Assembly: GCA_946222495.1 (NCBI GenBank)
Contig: CAMICF010000025.1
Location: 1-20,099, forward strand
Source: an uncultured Janibacter sp.
GTDB lineage: Bacteria; Actinomycetota; Actinomycetes; Actinomycetales; Dermatophilaceae
DNA length: 20,099 nt
Reading direction: 5' to 3'
Each line of letters opens with the position of its first letter. Position 1 is the first letter of the stretch. The notes beneath the pieces were generated by a model, which did not search any database, was not told where the DNA came from, and saw only the letters and a list, made by a program, of their open reading frames with translations. Made by a program: the position numbers and the translations under genes. Shown here piece after piece: positions 7,040-13,723 of this stretch.

Positions 7040-7975
7040 TTAGGCGTGCTGGACCTCGGTGCAGACGCGGTCGCGGACCGCTGCGGTCTCGAGCTGGATG
7101 GTCGCATGGTCGAAGGAGACCGGGAAGTGCTCCTTGAGGCAGGACCGGATCTGCTCGAGGATCTCCGGGGCGTGCCCGGACTCGAAGCACGTGTCCTCGA
7201 TGACGACGTGCGCGGAGATGATCGGCAGGCCGGTGCCGATCATCGAGGCGTGCAGGTCGTGCACCTCCCGGACGTCGTCGATCTCGAGGATGTGGGCCCG
7301 CACGGCGTCGAGATCCACGCCCTTCGGCGTGAACTCCATGAGCACGCGCGTCGTCTCCCGGAAGAGCGTCAGCGCGCGCGGGACGATGAGGGCGGCGATG
7401 AAGAGGCCGGCGACGGTGTCCGCGCGCTGGAAGCCCGTCGTCGCGATGACGACCGCCGCGACGATGACCCCGAGCGAGCCGAGCGCGTCGGCGAGCACCT
7501 CGAGGAAGGCGGCGCGGGCGTTGAAGCTGGACTCGCGTCCGGAGGCGAGGACGGCCATGGCGACGAGGTTGGCGAGCAGACCGAGCACGCCGAAGACGAG
7601 CAGCTCCCGAGCCGGCACCGTGGCCGGCTCGACGAGACGCCGCACCCCCTCGACCGCCGCGTAGACGCCGACGACGAGGAGCAGGCAGGACTGGCCGAGG
7701 GCCGCGATGACCTCGATCCGCGCGAAGCCCCAGGTGCGTGTACTGCTGGGTGGGCGGAGCATCATCGTCGCGGCGACGACGGCGACGAGCAGGCCGGTGG
7801 AGTCGGCGAGGGCGTGCGCGGTGTCCGTGAGCAGCGCGAGGCTGCCGGTCAGGATGCTCCCGATCGCCTGTGCGACAACGATGCCGGCCGTGAGGACGAA
7901 GGCGAGCAGCAGCCGGTTGCGCATGCTGCGGCTCGGCTGCGCCCCCTCCCCGGCGTGCGAGTGCCCGCCGCCCAT
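7040..7975 (-). CDS. Cation diffusion facilitator (CDF) family metal exporter
   Basis: This 311-aa inner-membrane protein should export divalent metal in exchange for protons. A His-rich start (GGGHSHAGE) is followed by six membrane segments and a cytoplasmic C-terminal domain (from about residue 205, with VREVHDLHASMIG). The first transport-site half is intact, with Asp51, His54 and Asp58 in TDTAHALAD. In the fifth segment the usual HxxxD reads Glu159-Val-Leu-Ala-Asp163, so one ligand is Glu instead of His, and this may alter the metal preference. The ATG at 7975 shares its A with the stop of the ArsR gene (TGATG), which indicates coupled translation. A GTG at 7978 is possible. Zn, Cd or Co are the likely substrates, by context. 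Confidence 0.92.
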   Translation of the reverse strand: MGGGHSHAGEGAQPSRSMRNRLLLAFVLTAGIVVAQAIGSILTGSLALLTDTAHALADSTGLLVAVVAATMMLRPPSSTRTWGFARIEVIAALGQSCLLLVVGVYAAVEGVRRLVEPATVPARELLVFGVLGLLANLVAMAVLASGRESSFNARAAFLEVLADALGSLGVIVAAVVIATTGFQRADTVAGLFIAALIVPRALTLFRETTRVLMEFTPKGVDLDAVRAHILEIDDVREVHDLHASMIGTGLPIISAHVVIEDTCFESGHAPEILEQIRSCLKEHFPVSFDHATIQLETAAVRDRVCTEVQHA

Positions 7976-8352
7976 CACAGCCCCTCGGCGACCAGCCCGG
8001 TGTGGTCCTCGTGGTCGCGAAGGGAGACGGTGGCACCGGAGGCGGTGAGCAGCCCGTCGGCATCGCCGAGCAGCGCGGCGAGGCCCACCGGGTCGGTCAG
8101 GGAGAACCAGGAGGCCCTCCCTTCGGCCCGGACCGTGACGAGACCGCAGTCGCGGAGACAGGCCAGGTGCTTGCTCACCGTCGACTGCGCCAAGTGCATG
8201 TGGTCCACGAGGTCGCGGACGCGGTGCTCGCCGCTGGCGAGGTGCTCGAGGAGGGCCAGCCGGGTGGGCTCCGCGAGCGCGTGGAAGAGCGCCGCGAAGG
8301 CACCGCGGGCCTCCGAGCTCTGCGCCCCCATCGGGGTCTCATTCATCGTCAT
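7975..8352 (-). CDS. ArsR/SmtB-family metal-responsive repressor, CmtR-like cysteine pair
   Basis: This is a 125-aa winged-helix protein. LFHALAEPTRLALLEHL opens the domain, and LAQSTVSKHLACLRDCG is the recognition helix (about 54-70), followed by a wing at VTVRAEGRASWFSL. Cys65 and Cys69 in the recognition helix sit where mycobacterial CmtR binds Cd/Pb (CLxxCG). CmtR's third, C-terminal cysteine is absent, and a His/Asp patch, DHEDH (113-117), is present instead. It is co-transcribed and translationally coupled with the CDF exporter, so it probably represses its own operon until metal binds. The ATG at 8352 fits a TATCAT box 6 nt upstream. ATG 8346 is an alternative. Which metal it senses is open. 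Confidence 0.9.
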   Translation of the reverse strand: MTMNETPMGAQSSEARGAFAALFHALAEPTRLALLEHLASGEHRVRDLVDHMHLAQSTVSKHLACLRDCGLVTVRAEGRASWFSLTDPVGLAALLGDADGLLTASGATVSLRDHEDHTGLVAEGL

Positions 8353-8362
8353 ACGACGATGA
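8343..8362. promoter_or_regulatory. Perfect 8-4-8 palindrome over the ArsR start codon: likely operator
   Basis: TCATCGTC-ATAC-GACGATGA is a perfect inverted repeat with 8-bp arms. It covers the 3' part of the proposed -10 box, the predicted transcription start and the first codons of the ArsR gene. ArsR repressors bind such imperfect or perfect palindromes at their own promoters. A protein bound here would block a leaderless transcript directly. Confidence 0.65.
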
Positions 8363-8364
8363 TA
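8359..8364 (-). promoter_or_regulatory. Candidate -10 box for leaderless arsR-CDF transcript
   Basis: On the minus strand TATCAT is followed by 6 nt (CGTCGT) and the ATG at 8352. This puts +1 at the start codon, inside the palindrome at 8343-8362. The surrounding sequence (8357-8370) is unusually AT-rich for this window. Confidence 0.5.
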
Positions 8365-8441
8365 TACCTATGTGGCGATACTGGCGACGGGGTTTCGAGG
8401 CTCGGCCGCAGGCGGCCTCGCACCTCAACCAACGTGGGCAC

Positions 8442-8485
8442 GACGAAGGGGGCCACGCACCCAACGGTGCGTGGCCCCCTTCGTC
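8442..8485 (-). terminator. Perfect 20-bp hairpin after etfA
   Basis: Arms 8442-8461 and 8466-8485 are perfectly complementary (20 bp, CAAC loop) and GC-rich, starting 15 bp beyond the etfA stop. There is no T-tract on either strand, which is common for actinobacterial terminators. It could also act on any transcript coming from the other side. Each arm contains the over-represented heptamer CGAAGGG or its complement. Confidence 0.85.
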
Positions 8486-8500
8486 AGGTGGAGCCGAGGG

Positions 8501-9442
8501 TCACTTGCCCTTGACGGCGTCCGTGGCCTGCGGCAGGACGGTGAAGAGGTCACCGACGACTCCGAAGTCGACGAGCTCGAAGATCGGGGCCTCCTCGTCC
8601 TTGTTGATCGCGACGATCGTCTTGGACGTCTGCATGCCGGCGCGGTGCTGGATCGCACCGGAGATGCCCGCGGCGACGTACAGCTGCGGCGAGACCTGCT
8701 TACCGGTCTGGCCGACCTGCGACGAGTGCGGGTACCAGCCGGCGTCGACCGCGGCGCGCGAGGCGCCGACGGCGGCACCGAGGGTGTCCGCGAAGGTCTC
8801 GACCGGGGAGAAGTCGCCACCGGTGCCACGGCCACCGGAGACGACGATGGCCGCCTCGGTGAGCTCGGGACGACCGGAGGCCTTCTTCGGCTCGGACGAG
8901 ACGACCTTGGCGGCCTTCGCGTCGTCGGAGATGCTCACGGAGAGCTCCTCGAAGGCACCGGCGCCGTTCGCCTGCTCCGGCGCGGCGGAGTTCGGCTTGA
9001 CGCAGATGATCGGGGTGCCCTTGGTGACCTTGGCGGTGACCGTGTAGCTGCCGGCGAAGACCGACTGCGTGGTGGTCGGGCCCTCCTGGACGTCGACGGC
9101 GTCGGTGATGAGACCGGACTCCGTCTTGACGGCGAGGCGGGCGGCGATCTCCTTGCCACCGGAGTTGCTCGGGATGAGCACCGCGGCGGGCTGCTTCTCC
9201 TGGACGAGCTGCGCCAGGATCTCGGCCTGCGGCGCGACGAGGGACTCGAGCGCGGCCGGGTCGGAAACGGCGTACACCTTCTCGGCGCCGTAGCGGGCGA
9301 GGAGGTCCTTCGCCGTGTCGGCACCGGGGCCGATGAAGACGGCGGAGGGCTCACCCAGACGGCGGGCGATGGTCAGCATCTCCGCTGCGGGCTTCTTCAC
9401 CTCACCGTTTGCGTGGTCGACGAGGACGAGGACTTCAGCCAT
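8501..9442 (-). CDS. etfA: Electron transfer flavoprotein alpha subunit
   Basis: This is the 313-aa subunit of the soluble FAD/AMP heterodimer that takes electrons from acyl-CoA dehydrogenases and passes them to ETF:quinone oxidoreductase. The N-terminal domain starts MAEVLVLVDH. The C-terminal FAD domain shows GGRGTGGDF (203-211), GQTGKQVSPQLYVAAGISG (244-262) and the family signature IQHRAGM...AINKDEEAPIF (264-288). The frame stays open upstream into etfB, but the ATG at 9442 begins the canonical protein and has AAGGAG 7 nt upstream. etfB ends 31 bp upstream, and the strong hairpin at 8442-8485 closes the operon. Confidence 0.96.
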   Translation of the reverse strand: MAEVLVLVDHANGEVKKPAAEMLTIARRLGEPSAVFIGPGADTAKDLLARYGAEKVYAVSDPAALESLVAPQAEILAQLVQEKQPAAVLIPSNSGGKEIAARLAVKTESGLITDAVDVQEGPTTTQSVFAGSYTVTAKVTKGTPIICVKPNSAAPEQANGAGAFEELSVSISDDAKAAKVVSSEPKKASGRPELTEAAIVVSGGRGTGGDFSPVETFADTLGAAVGASRAAVDAGWYPHSSQVGQTGKQVSPQLYVAAGISGAIQHRAGMQTSKTIVAINKDEEAPIFELVDFGVVGDLFTVLPQATDAVKGK

Positions 9443-9449
9443 GTCTGTG

Positions 9450-9455
9450 CTCCTT
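9450..9455 (-). promoter_or_regulatory. Ribosome binding site of etfA
   Basis: On the minus strand AAGGAG lies 7 nt before the ATG at 9442. It fixes the etfA start and rejects the longer open frame to 9802. Confidence 0.8.
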
Positions 9456-9473
9456 CGAATCTGGAGTCGTCGC

Positions 9474-10253
9474 TCAGACGAACTTGTGGGTGGTGAGGTA
9501 CTCGGCGAGCTTGGTGCCGCCGTCGCCCTCGTCGGTGACGATGGTGCCCTGCTCGCGCGGGGGCCGCTGGGTCGTGGACTCGACAGCGGTCCAGGCGTTC
9601 GCGAGACCGACCTGGCCGGCGTCGACACCGAGGTCGGCGAGGCTCCACTCCTCGACCGGCTTCTTCTTCGCGGCCATGATCCCCTTGAAGGAGGGGTAGC
9701 GGGGCTCGTTGATCTGGTCGGTGACCGAGACGAGCGCCGGGAGGGAGGCCTCGACGGTCTCGCTCGCGGTGTCGCCGTCACGACGCATCGTGGCGGTGCC
9801 ACCCTCGACAGTGAGCTCGGAGGCCATCGTCACCTGCGGGAGGCCGAGGCGCTCGGCGAGCATCGCCGGGACGACACCCATGGTGCCGTCGGTCGAGGCC
9901 ATACCGGTGAGGACGAGGTCCGGGGACCCGATCTTCTTGATGGCCTCGGCGAGGATGAGCGAGGTGGCGGGGGCGTCGGAACCGGCGATCGCGTCGTCGG
10001 AGATGTGCACGCCCTTGTCGGCACCCATCTGGAGGGACTTCTTGACGGCCTCGGCGGCGTCGGCCGGGCCGATGGTCAGCACGGTGACCTCGCCCTCGCC
10101 GGCCTCCGCGATCTGGAGGGCCTGCTCGACGGCGTACTCGTCGAGCTCGGACAGGAGACCGTCCACGCCGTCGCGGTCGGTCGTGTTGTCCTCGTTGAAA
10201 CCGCGCTCGGACTGTGCGTCCGGAACGTACTTCACGCAGACGACGATGTTCAT
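9474..10253 (-). CDS. etfB: Electron transfer flavoprotein beta subunit
   Basis: This is the 259-aa partner of EtfA, which holds the AMP and forms the docking loop for dehydrogenases. It starts MNIVVCVKYVPD, typical of the family. LSELDEYAVEQAL (34-46), TGMASTDGTMGVVPAMLAE (116-134, AMP-binding) and the ETF-beta signature PALVSVTDQINEPRYPSFKG (172-191) followed by IMAAKKK are all present. An in-frame ATG at 10316 is rejected because the extra 21 residues do not resemble the family. The ATG at 10253 has only a distant purine stretch (AGAGGA, 10 nt away). It is first gene of etfBA, with a promoter candidate about 105 bp upstream and therefore a real 5' leader. Confidence 0.96.
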   Translation of the reverse strand: MNIVVCVKYVPDAQSERGFNEDNTTDRDGVDGLLSELDEYAVEQALQIAEAGEGEVTVLTIGPADAAEAVKKSLQMGADKGVHISDDAIAGSDAPATSLILAEAIKKIGSPDLVLTGMASTDGTMGVVPAMLAERLGLPQVTMASELTVEGGTATMRRDGDTASETVEASLPALVSVTDQINEPRYPSFKGIMAAKKKPVEEWSLADLGVDAGQVGLANAWTAVESTTQRPPREQGTIVTDEGDGGTKLAEYLTTHKFV

Positions 10254-10358
10254 CGGCGAATCGTCCTCTTTCTGGGTGCGGGGGCTTGGGTACCGGGCGA
10301 TCCTCTCACCCCTCACATCGAGGATGCGTCGGAGTGTGGGGAGTCTCCCAGCCCCTTC

Positions 10359-10388
10359 AACCTAACGAGGCCCCTGCACACCGACCAA
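10359..10388 (-). promoter_or_regulatory. Candidate sigma-A-type promoter for etfBA
   Basis: On the minus strand TTGGTC (10383-10388) and TAGGTT (10359-10364) are 18 bp apart. Transcription would start near 10352 and give a leader of about 100 nt, which includes a small GGGAG-T-CTCCC stem at 10340-10350. The etfBA operon is thus unlike the leaderless units in the window. Confidence 0.4.
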
Positions 10389-10430
10389 GGGAGTTGGGGG
10401 TGCCGTTCGCCACACCGGGCACGGCCGCGC

Positions 10431-10769
10431 TCACTCCGCGGCGTTCTCCAAGACGTGGAAGGAGGGCTCCTCGTAGGGGTGCGCGTCCCGCAGGGCGCTG
10501 ACCACCCGGGCCCGCCGCGACCGGAGGAGGCTGATCTCGGCCCGGTCCTCGACGACGTGCTCGAGCTCGCCGACGCTCCCGATCGTCGGGTTCGCGGCGC
10601 CGACCGGGCGGAACCTCCCTTCGCCACGGAGGACGAAGGCGCACTCGCGGTACTCCCCCACCTCGCCGGCACCGGCGGCGAAGAGCGCCGCGAGGACCTC
10701 CTCGGTGGCCTCGGTCGGGATGTGCACGACGAGGACGTCCAGGGGCTCGCGCGGGCCGGCGGCACTCAT
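10431..10769 (-). CDS. Stand-alone YqfO/NIF3-insert-like protein, function unknown
   Basis: This 112-aa protein resembles the extra domain inserted in long NIF3/YqfO (DUF34) proteins, which has a CutA1/PII-like fold. Supporting motifs are VLVVHIPTEATEEVLAALFA (12-31), GEYRECAF (38-45), GRFRPVGAANPTIG (51-64), GELEHVVEDRAEI (67-79) and AHPYEEPSF (96-104). The flanking NIF3 metal-site halves are missing, so it is a free-standing version. The frame is open upstream, but only the ATG at 10769 yields the family N-terminus. It starts 4 bp after the acyltransferase stop and is the last gene of the operon. The role is not known; the fold suggests oligomerisation or small-ligand or metal binding. Confidence 0.75.
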   Translation of the reverse strand: MSAAGPREPLDVLVVHIPTEATEEVLAALFAAGAGEVGEYRECAFVLRGEGRFRPVGAANPTIGSVGELEHVVEDRAEISLLRSRRARVVSALRDAHPYEEPSFHVLENAAE

Positions 10770-10773
10770 GCGA

Positions 10774-11418
10774 TCACCAGCCCTCCGGCAGGTCGAGGTC
10801 GTCGGCGGCCACGGCGACCGGCTCGCGGTGCTTGAGCACCCGGGCCGGCACCCCACCGATGACGACGAAGGGAGGGTGTGCCCCGCGGACGACCGCACCG
10901 GCCCCGACGACCGAGTGGTCGCCGATGTCGGCGCCGCGGGTGATGACGCACTTCGTCGCCACCCACACGTCGTTGCCGATGCGGACCGGGGACTTGATGA
11001 TCCCCTGGTCCTTGATCGGCCTCTCGAGGTCCTCGGTGCGGTGGTCGAAGTCGCAGACGTAGACGTCGTCGGCGAAGATGCACGCCGCGCCGATCTCGAT
11101 GTCCAACCAGGTGTTGAAGGTGTTGCGGATCCCGATGACGGTCTTCTCGCCGATGCGCAGGGTGCCCTCGTGGGCGCGCAGGGCGGAGCCGCCACCGATG
11201 TGGGTGAAGGCGCCGACGACGAGGCGCGCGGTCCCCCGCTCGACCTGGAACTGGACGCCGGGGCCGATGAAGCACGGCCCCTCGAAGACGAGCCCGGGAG
11301 TCGTCGCCCGCGCCCGGACCATCCGGAGGTAGCCGAGGACGTGGTGGTGGCTCCAGGCGCGGTTGGCGACGACCCACCGCGCCCAGCGCCACCACGTGAG
11401 GCGACCGACCGAGCTCAT
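10774..11418 (-). CDS. Hexapeptide-repeat (left-handed beta-helix) acyltransferase
   Basis: This is a 214-aa cytosolic acetyl- or acyl-CoA transferase of the LbH family, which includes maltose and sugar-polymer acetyltransferases. Hexapeptide repeats run through GPCFIGPGVQF (48-58), then IGEKTVIGIRNTF (89-101), and RIGNDVWVATKCVITRGADI (146-165) with VVGAGAVV after it. The catalytic-type histidine lies in CDFDHR (122-127). PPFVVIGGVPARVLKHRE is the usual C-terminal end. The short basic, aromatic N-terminus (LTWWRWARWVV) may touch the membrane. The ATG at 11418 overlaps the methyltransferase stop by 4 bp; the longer frame to 11526 is antisense-like and rejected. The acceptor substrate (sugar, glycan or lipid) cannot be told. 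Confidence 0.85.
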   Translation of the reverse strand: MSSVGRLTWWRWARWVVANRAWSHHHVLGYLRMVRARATTPGLVFEGPCFIGPGVQFQVERGTARLVVGAFTHIGGGSALRAHEGTLRIGEKTVIGIRNTFNTWLDIEIGAACIFADDVYVCDFDHRTEDLERPIKDQGIIKSPVRIGNDVWVATKCVITRGADIGDHSVVGAGAVVRGAHPPFVVIGGVPARVLKHREPVAVAADDLDLPEGW

Positions 11419-12401
11419 CCCCGGGTCGACGCGGCGGGCTTCACGCCCGTCACCCCGACGTTGTAGAAGAACTTCTGCGGGACGACCCGGCCGAGGACCG
11501 CGTCGATCTTCATCGTCCGGATCCACGAGCCGTAGGCGAACTTCGCCCAGCCGAAGCCGAGGGCGTCGGAGCTCACCGCGTACTCGAAGGTGCGCACCGG
11601 CCAGCCGACGAAGGCCGAGAGGAGCTCCTCCGTGGCCGTGCCCACCTTCGCCGCACCGGCGCGGCGGGCGGTCTCGGCCAGGTCGCCGGGGTCGAAGGTG
11701 TGCAGGTCGACGACCGCCTCGAGCGCCGCTGCGCGAGAGGACTCGTCGAGCTCGGCCTGCTCACGGGCCCACTTCTTGCGGAAGGGCGGGAGCTGGGCGA
11801 CGCGGGTCGCGGTCTCCCAGGTGATCCGGCCGAGGTGGCGGGCGTACCAGTGGCCGATGGTCGTCGGCTCGCCGGCGATGACGAAGCGACCGCCGGGCCG
11901 CAGCACCCGCACGACCTCGCGGAGCGCCGCCTCGACGTCGGGGATGTGGTGGATCACCGCGTGCCCGACGACGAGGTCGAAGCTGTCGTCCTCGTAGGGC
12001 AGGGACTCCGCGTCGGCGACCCGCCCCTCGATGGTGAAGCCGAGCCGCTCGGCGTTGTCCTTGGCCGCCTGGACCATCCCCGGGGAGAGGTCGGAGACGT
12101 GGACGTCCTCAACGAGCCCGGCGAGCTTGAGGTTGAGGGAGAAGAACCCGGTGCCCGCACCGAGCTCGAGGACCCGGCCGAAGGGCACGGCCTCCCCCGC
12201 GACGGGGCTCGACTCGAGGATCCGCAGGAAGCGGTCCCGGACGATCGACGTGCAGCGATCGTCGAAGGAGATCGACCACTTCTCGTCGTACGTCTGCGCC
12301 TCCCAGTCGTGGTAGAGCACCTGGGCGAGCTTGTTGTCCTCCCAGGCCCGCTCGACGTCCGCCTGGCTGGCGGGCGCCGGGGCCGGCGTGACCTCGGGCA
12401 T
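11415..12401 (-). CDS. Class I SAM-dependent methyltransferase
   Basis: This 328-aa protein has a Rossmann-type methyltransferase domain. Motif I is VLELGAGTGFFSLNL (77-91), the acidic loop after strand 2 is VSDLSPGM (102-109), VADAESLPYEDDSFDLVVGH (128-147) spans motifs II-III, and VLRPGGRFVIAGEP (166-179) follows. A helical C-terminal region of about 140 residues with no motif I recognise extends beyond it. It may bind the acceptor. The ATG at 12401 shares its A with the stop of the hydratase gene (TGATG), and its own stop overlaps the acyltransferase start, so the set is probably made coordinately. The substrate is unknown; small-molecule, lipid or glycan methylation are all possible. Confidence 0.88.
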   Translation of the reverse strand: MPEVTPAPAPASQADVERAWEDNKLAQVLYHDWEAQTYDEKWSISFDDRCTSIVRDRFLRILESSPVAGEAVPFGRVLELGAGTGFFSLNLKLAGLVEDVHVSDLSPGMVQAAKDNAERLGFTIEGRVADAESLPYEDDSFDLVVGHAVIHHIPDVEAALREVVRVLRPGGRFVIAGEPTTIGHWYARHLGRITWETATRVAQLPPFRKKWAREQAELDESSRAAALEAVVDLHTFDPGDLAETARRAGAAKVGTATEELLSAFVGWPVRTFEYAVSSDALGFGWAKFAYGSWIRTMKIDAVLGRVVPQKFFYNVGVTGVKPAASTRG

Positions 12402-13180
12402 CAGATGCCCTCGAAGGTGGCCTTGCCGGGGCCCTGCTCGACGAAGCTGCGCATGCCGGTCTTCTGGTCCTGCGTGGCGAAGAGCCCGGCGAAGTGCTGG
12501 GCCTCGATCTGCAGACCCGTGCTGAGGTCCACCTCGAGCCCGGAGTCGACGGCCTCCTTCGCGGCACGGAGGGCCTGGCTCGGCCCGGTGACGAAGGGGG
12601 CGACGAGCGCCTGGGCGGTGGCGAGGACCTCGTCCGCCGGGACGACCCGGTCGGCGAGGCCGATGGCCTGGGCCTCCTCGGCCTTGACCTGGCGACCCGT
12701 GAAGATCAGGTCCTTGGCCTTGGCCGGTCCGACGAGGCGCGGCAGGCGCTGCGTGCCGCCGGCACCGGGGATGATGCCGAGGCTGATCTCGGGGAAGCCG
12801 AGCCGGGCATTGTCCGCGACGACGCGGAAGTCGCAGCAGAGCGCGGTCTCGAGCCCGCCACCGAGGGCGAAGCCGGTGATCGCGGCGACGGTCGGCTTGG
12901 GGATCGCGGCGAGCGCGCGGGTGAACCGCTGCAGGAGGCGCACGTGCGCGGCCATGTCCGTGGAGGACATCTCGGCCATCTCCTTGACGTCGGCCCCGGC
13001 GGCGAAGACCCGCTCGCCGCCCCAGACGATGACCGCCTTGATGTCGTCCCGCTCGGACGCCTCCTCGGCGACCTCGACGAGACGACGCTGCATGGCGGCG
13101 TCGAGGGCGTTCATCTTCGGGCGGTCGAGGACGATCGTGCCGATGCCGTCGGCGACCTCGAGCCGGACGATGTCGGTCAT
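12401..13180 (-). CDS. Enoyl-CoA hydratase (crotonase family)
   Basis: This 259-aa protein is expected to hydrate trans-2-enoyl-CoA to 3-hydroxyacyl-CoA. The oxyanion-hole segments are FAAGADVKEM (59-68) and ITGFALGGGLETALCCDFR (101-119). Both catalytic glutamates are present: Glu111 in GGGLE and Glu131 in GFPEISLGIIPGAGGTQRL. That supports a true hydratase rather than an isomerase or hydrolase homologue. GIMP-like C-terminal features are ordinary (FATQDQKTGMRSF). The ATG at 13180 overlaps the YbjN-gene stop by 4 bp, and the methyltransferase follows with a 1-bp overlap. The etfBA operon lies downstream on the same strand, consistent with nearby fatty-acid oxidation functions, although separately promoted. 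Confidence 0.93.
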   Translation of the reverse strand: MTDIVRLEVADGIGTIVLDRPKMNALDAAMQRRLVEVAEEASERDDIKAVIVWGGERVFAAGADVKEMAEMSSTDMAAHVRLLQRFTRALAAIPKPTVAAITGFALGGGLETALCCDFRVVADNARLGFPEISLGIIPGAGGTQRLPRLVGPAKAKDLIFTGRQVKAEEAQAIGLADRVVPADEVLATAQALVAPFVTGPSQALRAAKEAVDSGLEVDLSTGLQIEAQHFAGLFATQDQKTGMRSFVEQGPGKATFEGI

Positions 13181-13689
13181 GCCTGCGGCTCGCCCTCGGA
13201 GGGGGCCTCGGCACCCTCGGGCTCCTGGCCGGTGGCGCGCTGGTGCCACAGCTGCACGCCCTGGAGGACGAGCGGGAGGGCGAGGCCGAGCAGGCCACGG
13301 ATGTCGGCGCCGCGCGGCAGGATGTGCTCGCTCGTCACGAGGAGGGTGTCCCCGGAGACGGCCGCCTTGACGAGGTTGAAGGCGACGTTGAGGTCGTTGC
13401 TCACCTGGAGGCGCTCCACCGGGTCGGTGGGCACCGGCTCCTCGAGGGCCCACTGGCCGAAGACGCGGAGGACGTTGGACTCGTCGTCCGCGCAGCGGAT
13501 GAACATCTGCTGCTCGGAGAAGACGAAGGCCACGTCGCCCTCGTTGTCGATGCTCGGCTCGAGGCCGAGCTCCTGGGCGGCCTCGAGGACGCGGTCGCGC
13601 AGGGGCGCCTCGGTCTCGGGCTCGGTCTCGGGGCCGCCGTCGCCGGCGGGCTGGGGGCTGAAGTTCGGGAGGGCGGTGGGATCGCTCAT
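13177..13689 (-). CDS. YbjN-domain protein (type III secretion chaperone-like fold)
   Basis: This is a 170-aa soluble, acidic protein. A Pro/Glu-rich N-terminus of about 28 residues leads into a YbjN-like alpha/beta domain (about 30-150): LRDRVLEAAQELGLEPSIDN, then DVAFVFSEQQMFIRC and VERLQVSNDLNVAFNLVKAA, which is the characteristic motif. The C-terminus is a disordered-looking Glu/Pro tail. In actinobacteria such proteins are common and mostly uncharacterised; E. coli YbjN affects motility and stress responses. It is the first gene of a five-gene overlapping operon and divergent from glgX across only 34 bp. The ATG at 13689 was chosen over 13752 because the latter overlaps glgX. TACGTT lies 6 nt upstream of the ATG. 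Confidence 0.82.
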   Translation of the reverse strand: MSDPTALPNFSPQPAGDGGPETEPETEAPLRDRVLEAAQELGLEPSIDNEGDVAFVFSEQQMFIRCADDESNVLRVFGQWALEEPVPTDPVERLQVSNDLNVAFNLVKAAVSGDTLLVTSEHILPRGADIRGLLGLALPLVLQGVQLWHQRATGQEPEGAEAPSEGEPQA

Positions 13690-13695
13690 GGCCCC

Positions 13696-13701
13696 AACGT
13701 A
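13696..13701 (-). promoter_or_regulatory. Candidate -10 box for leaderless ybjN-like operon
   Basis: On the minus strand TACGTT is followed by 6 nt (GGGGCC) and the ATG at 13689. It sits in a 34-bp divergent gap, 9 bp from the opposing glgX box. Confidence 0.45.
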
Positions 13702-13710
13702 CCCACTGCT

Positions 13711-13716
13711 TACCCT
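13711..13716 (+). promoter_or_regulatory. Candidate -10 box for leaderless glgX transcript
   Basis: TACCCT is followed by 7 nt (GTGATCC) and the ATG at 13724. Any -35 contact for this promoter would fall at the start codon of the opposing YbjN gene, so the two promoters probably interfere. Confidence 0.45.
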
Positions 13717-13723
13717 GTGATCC

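Noticed and set aside
10321..10430. Riboswitch or structured leader upstream of etfB
   Set aside because: Only a 5-bp GGGAG/CTCCC stem and loose GC complementarity are visible, with no known riboswitch core.
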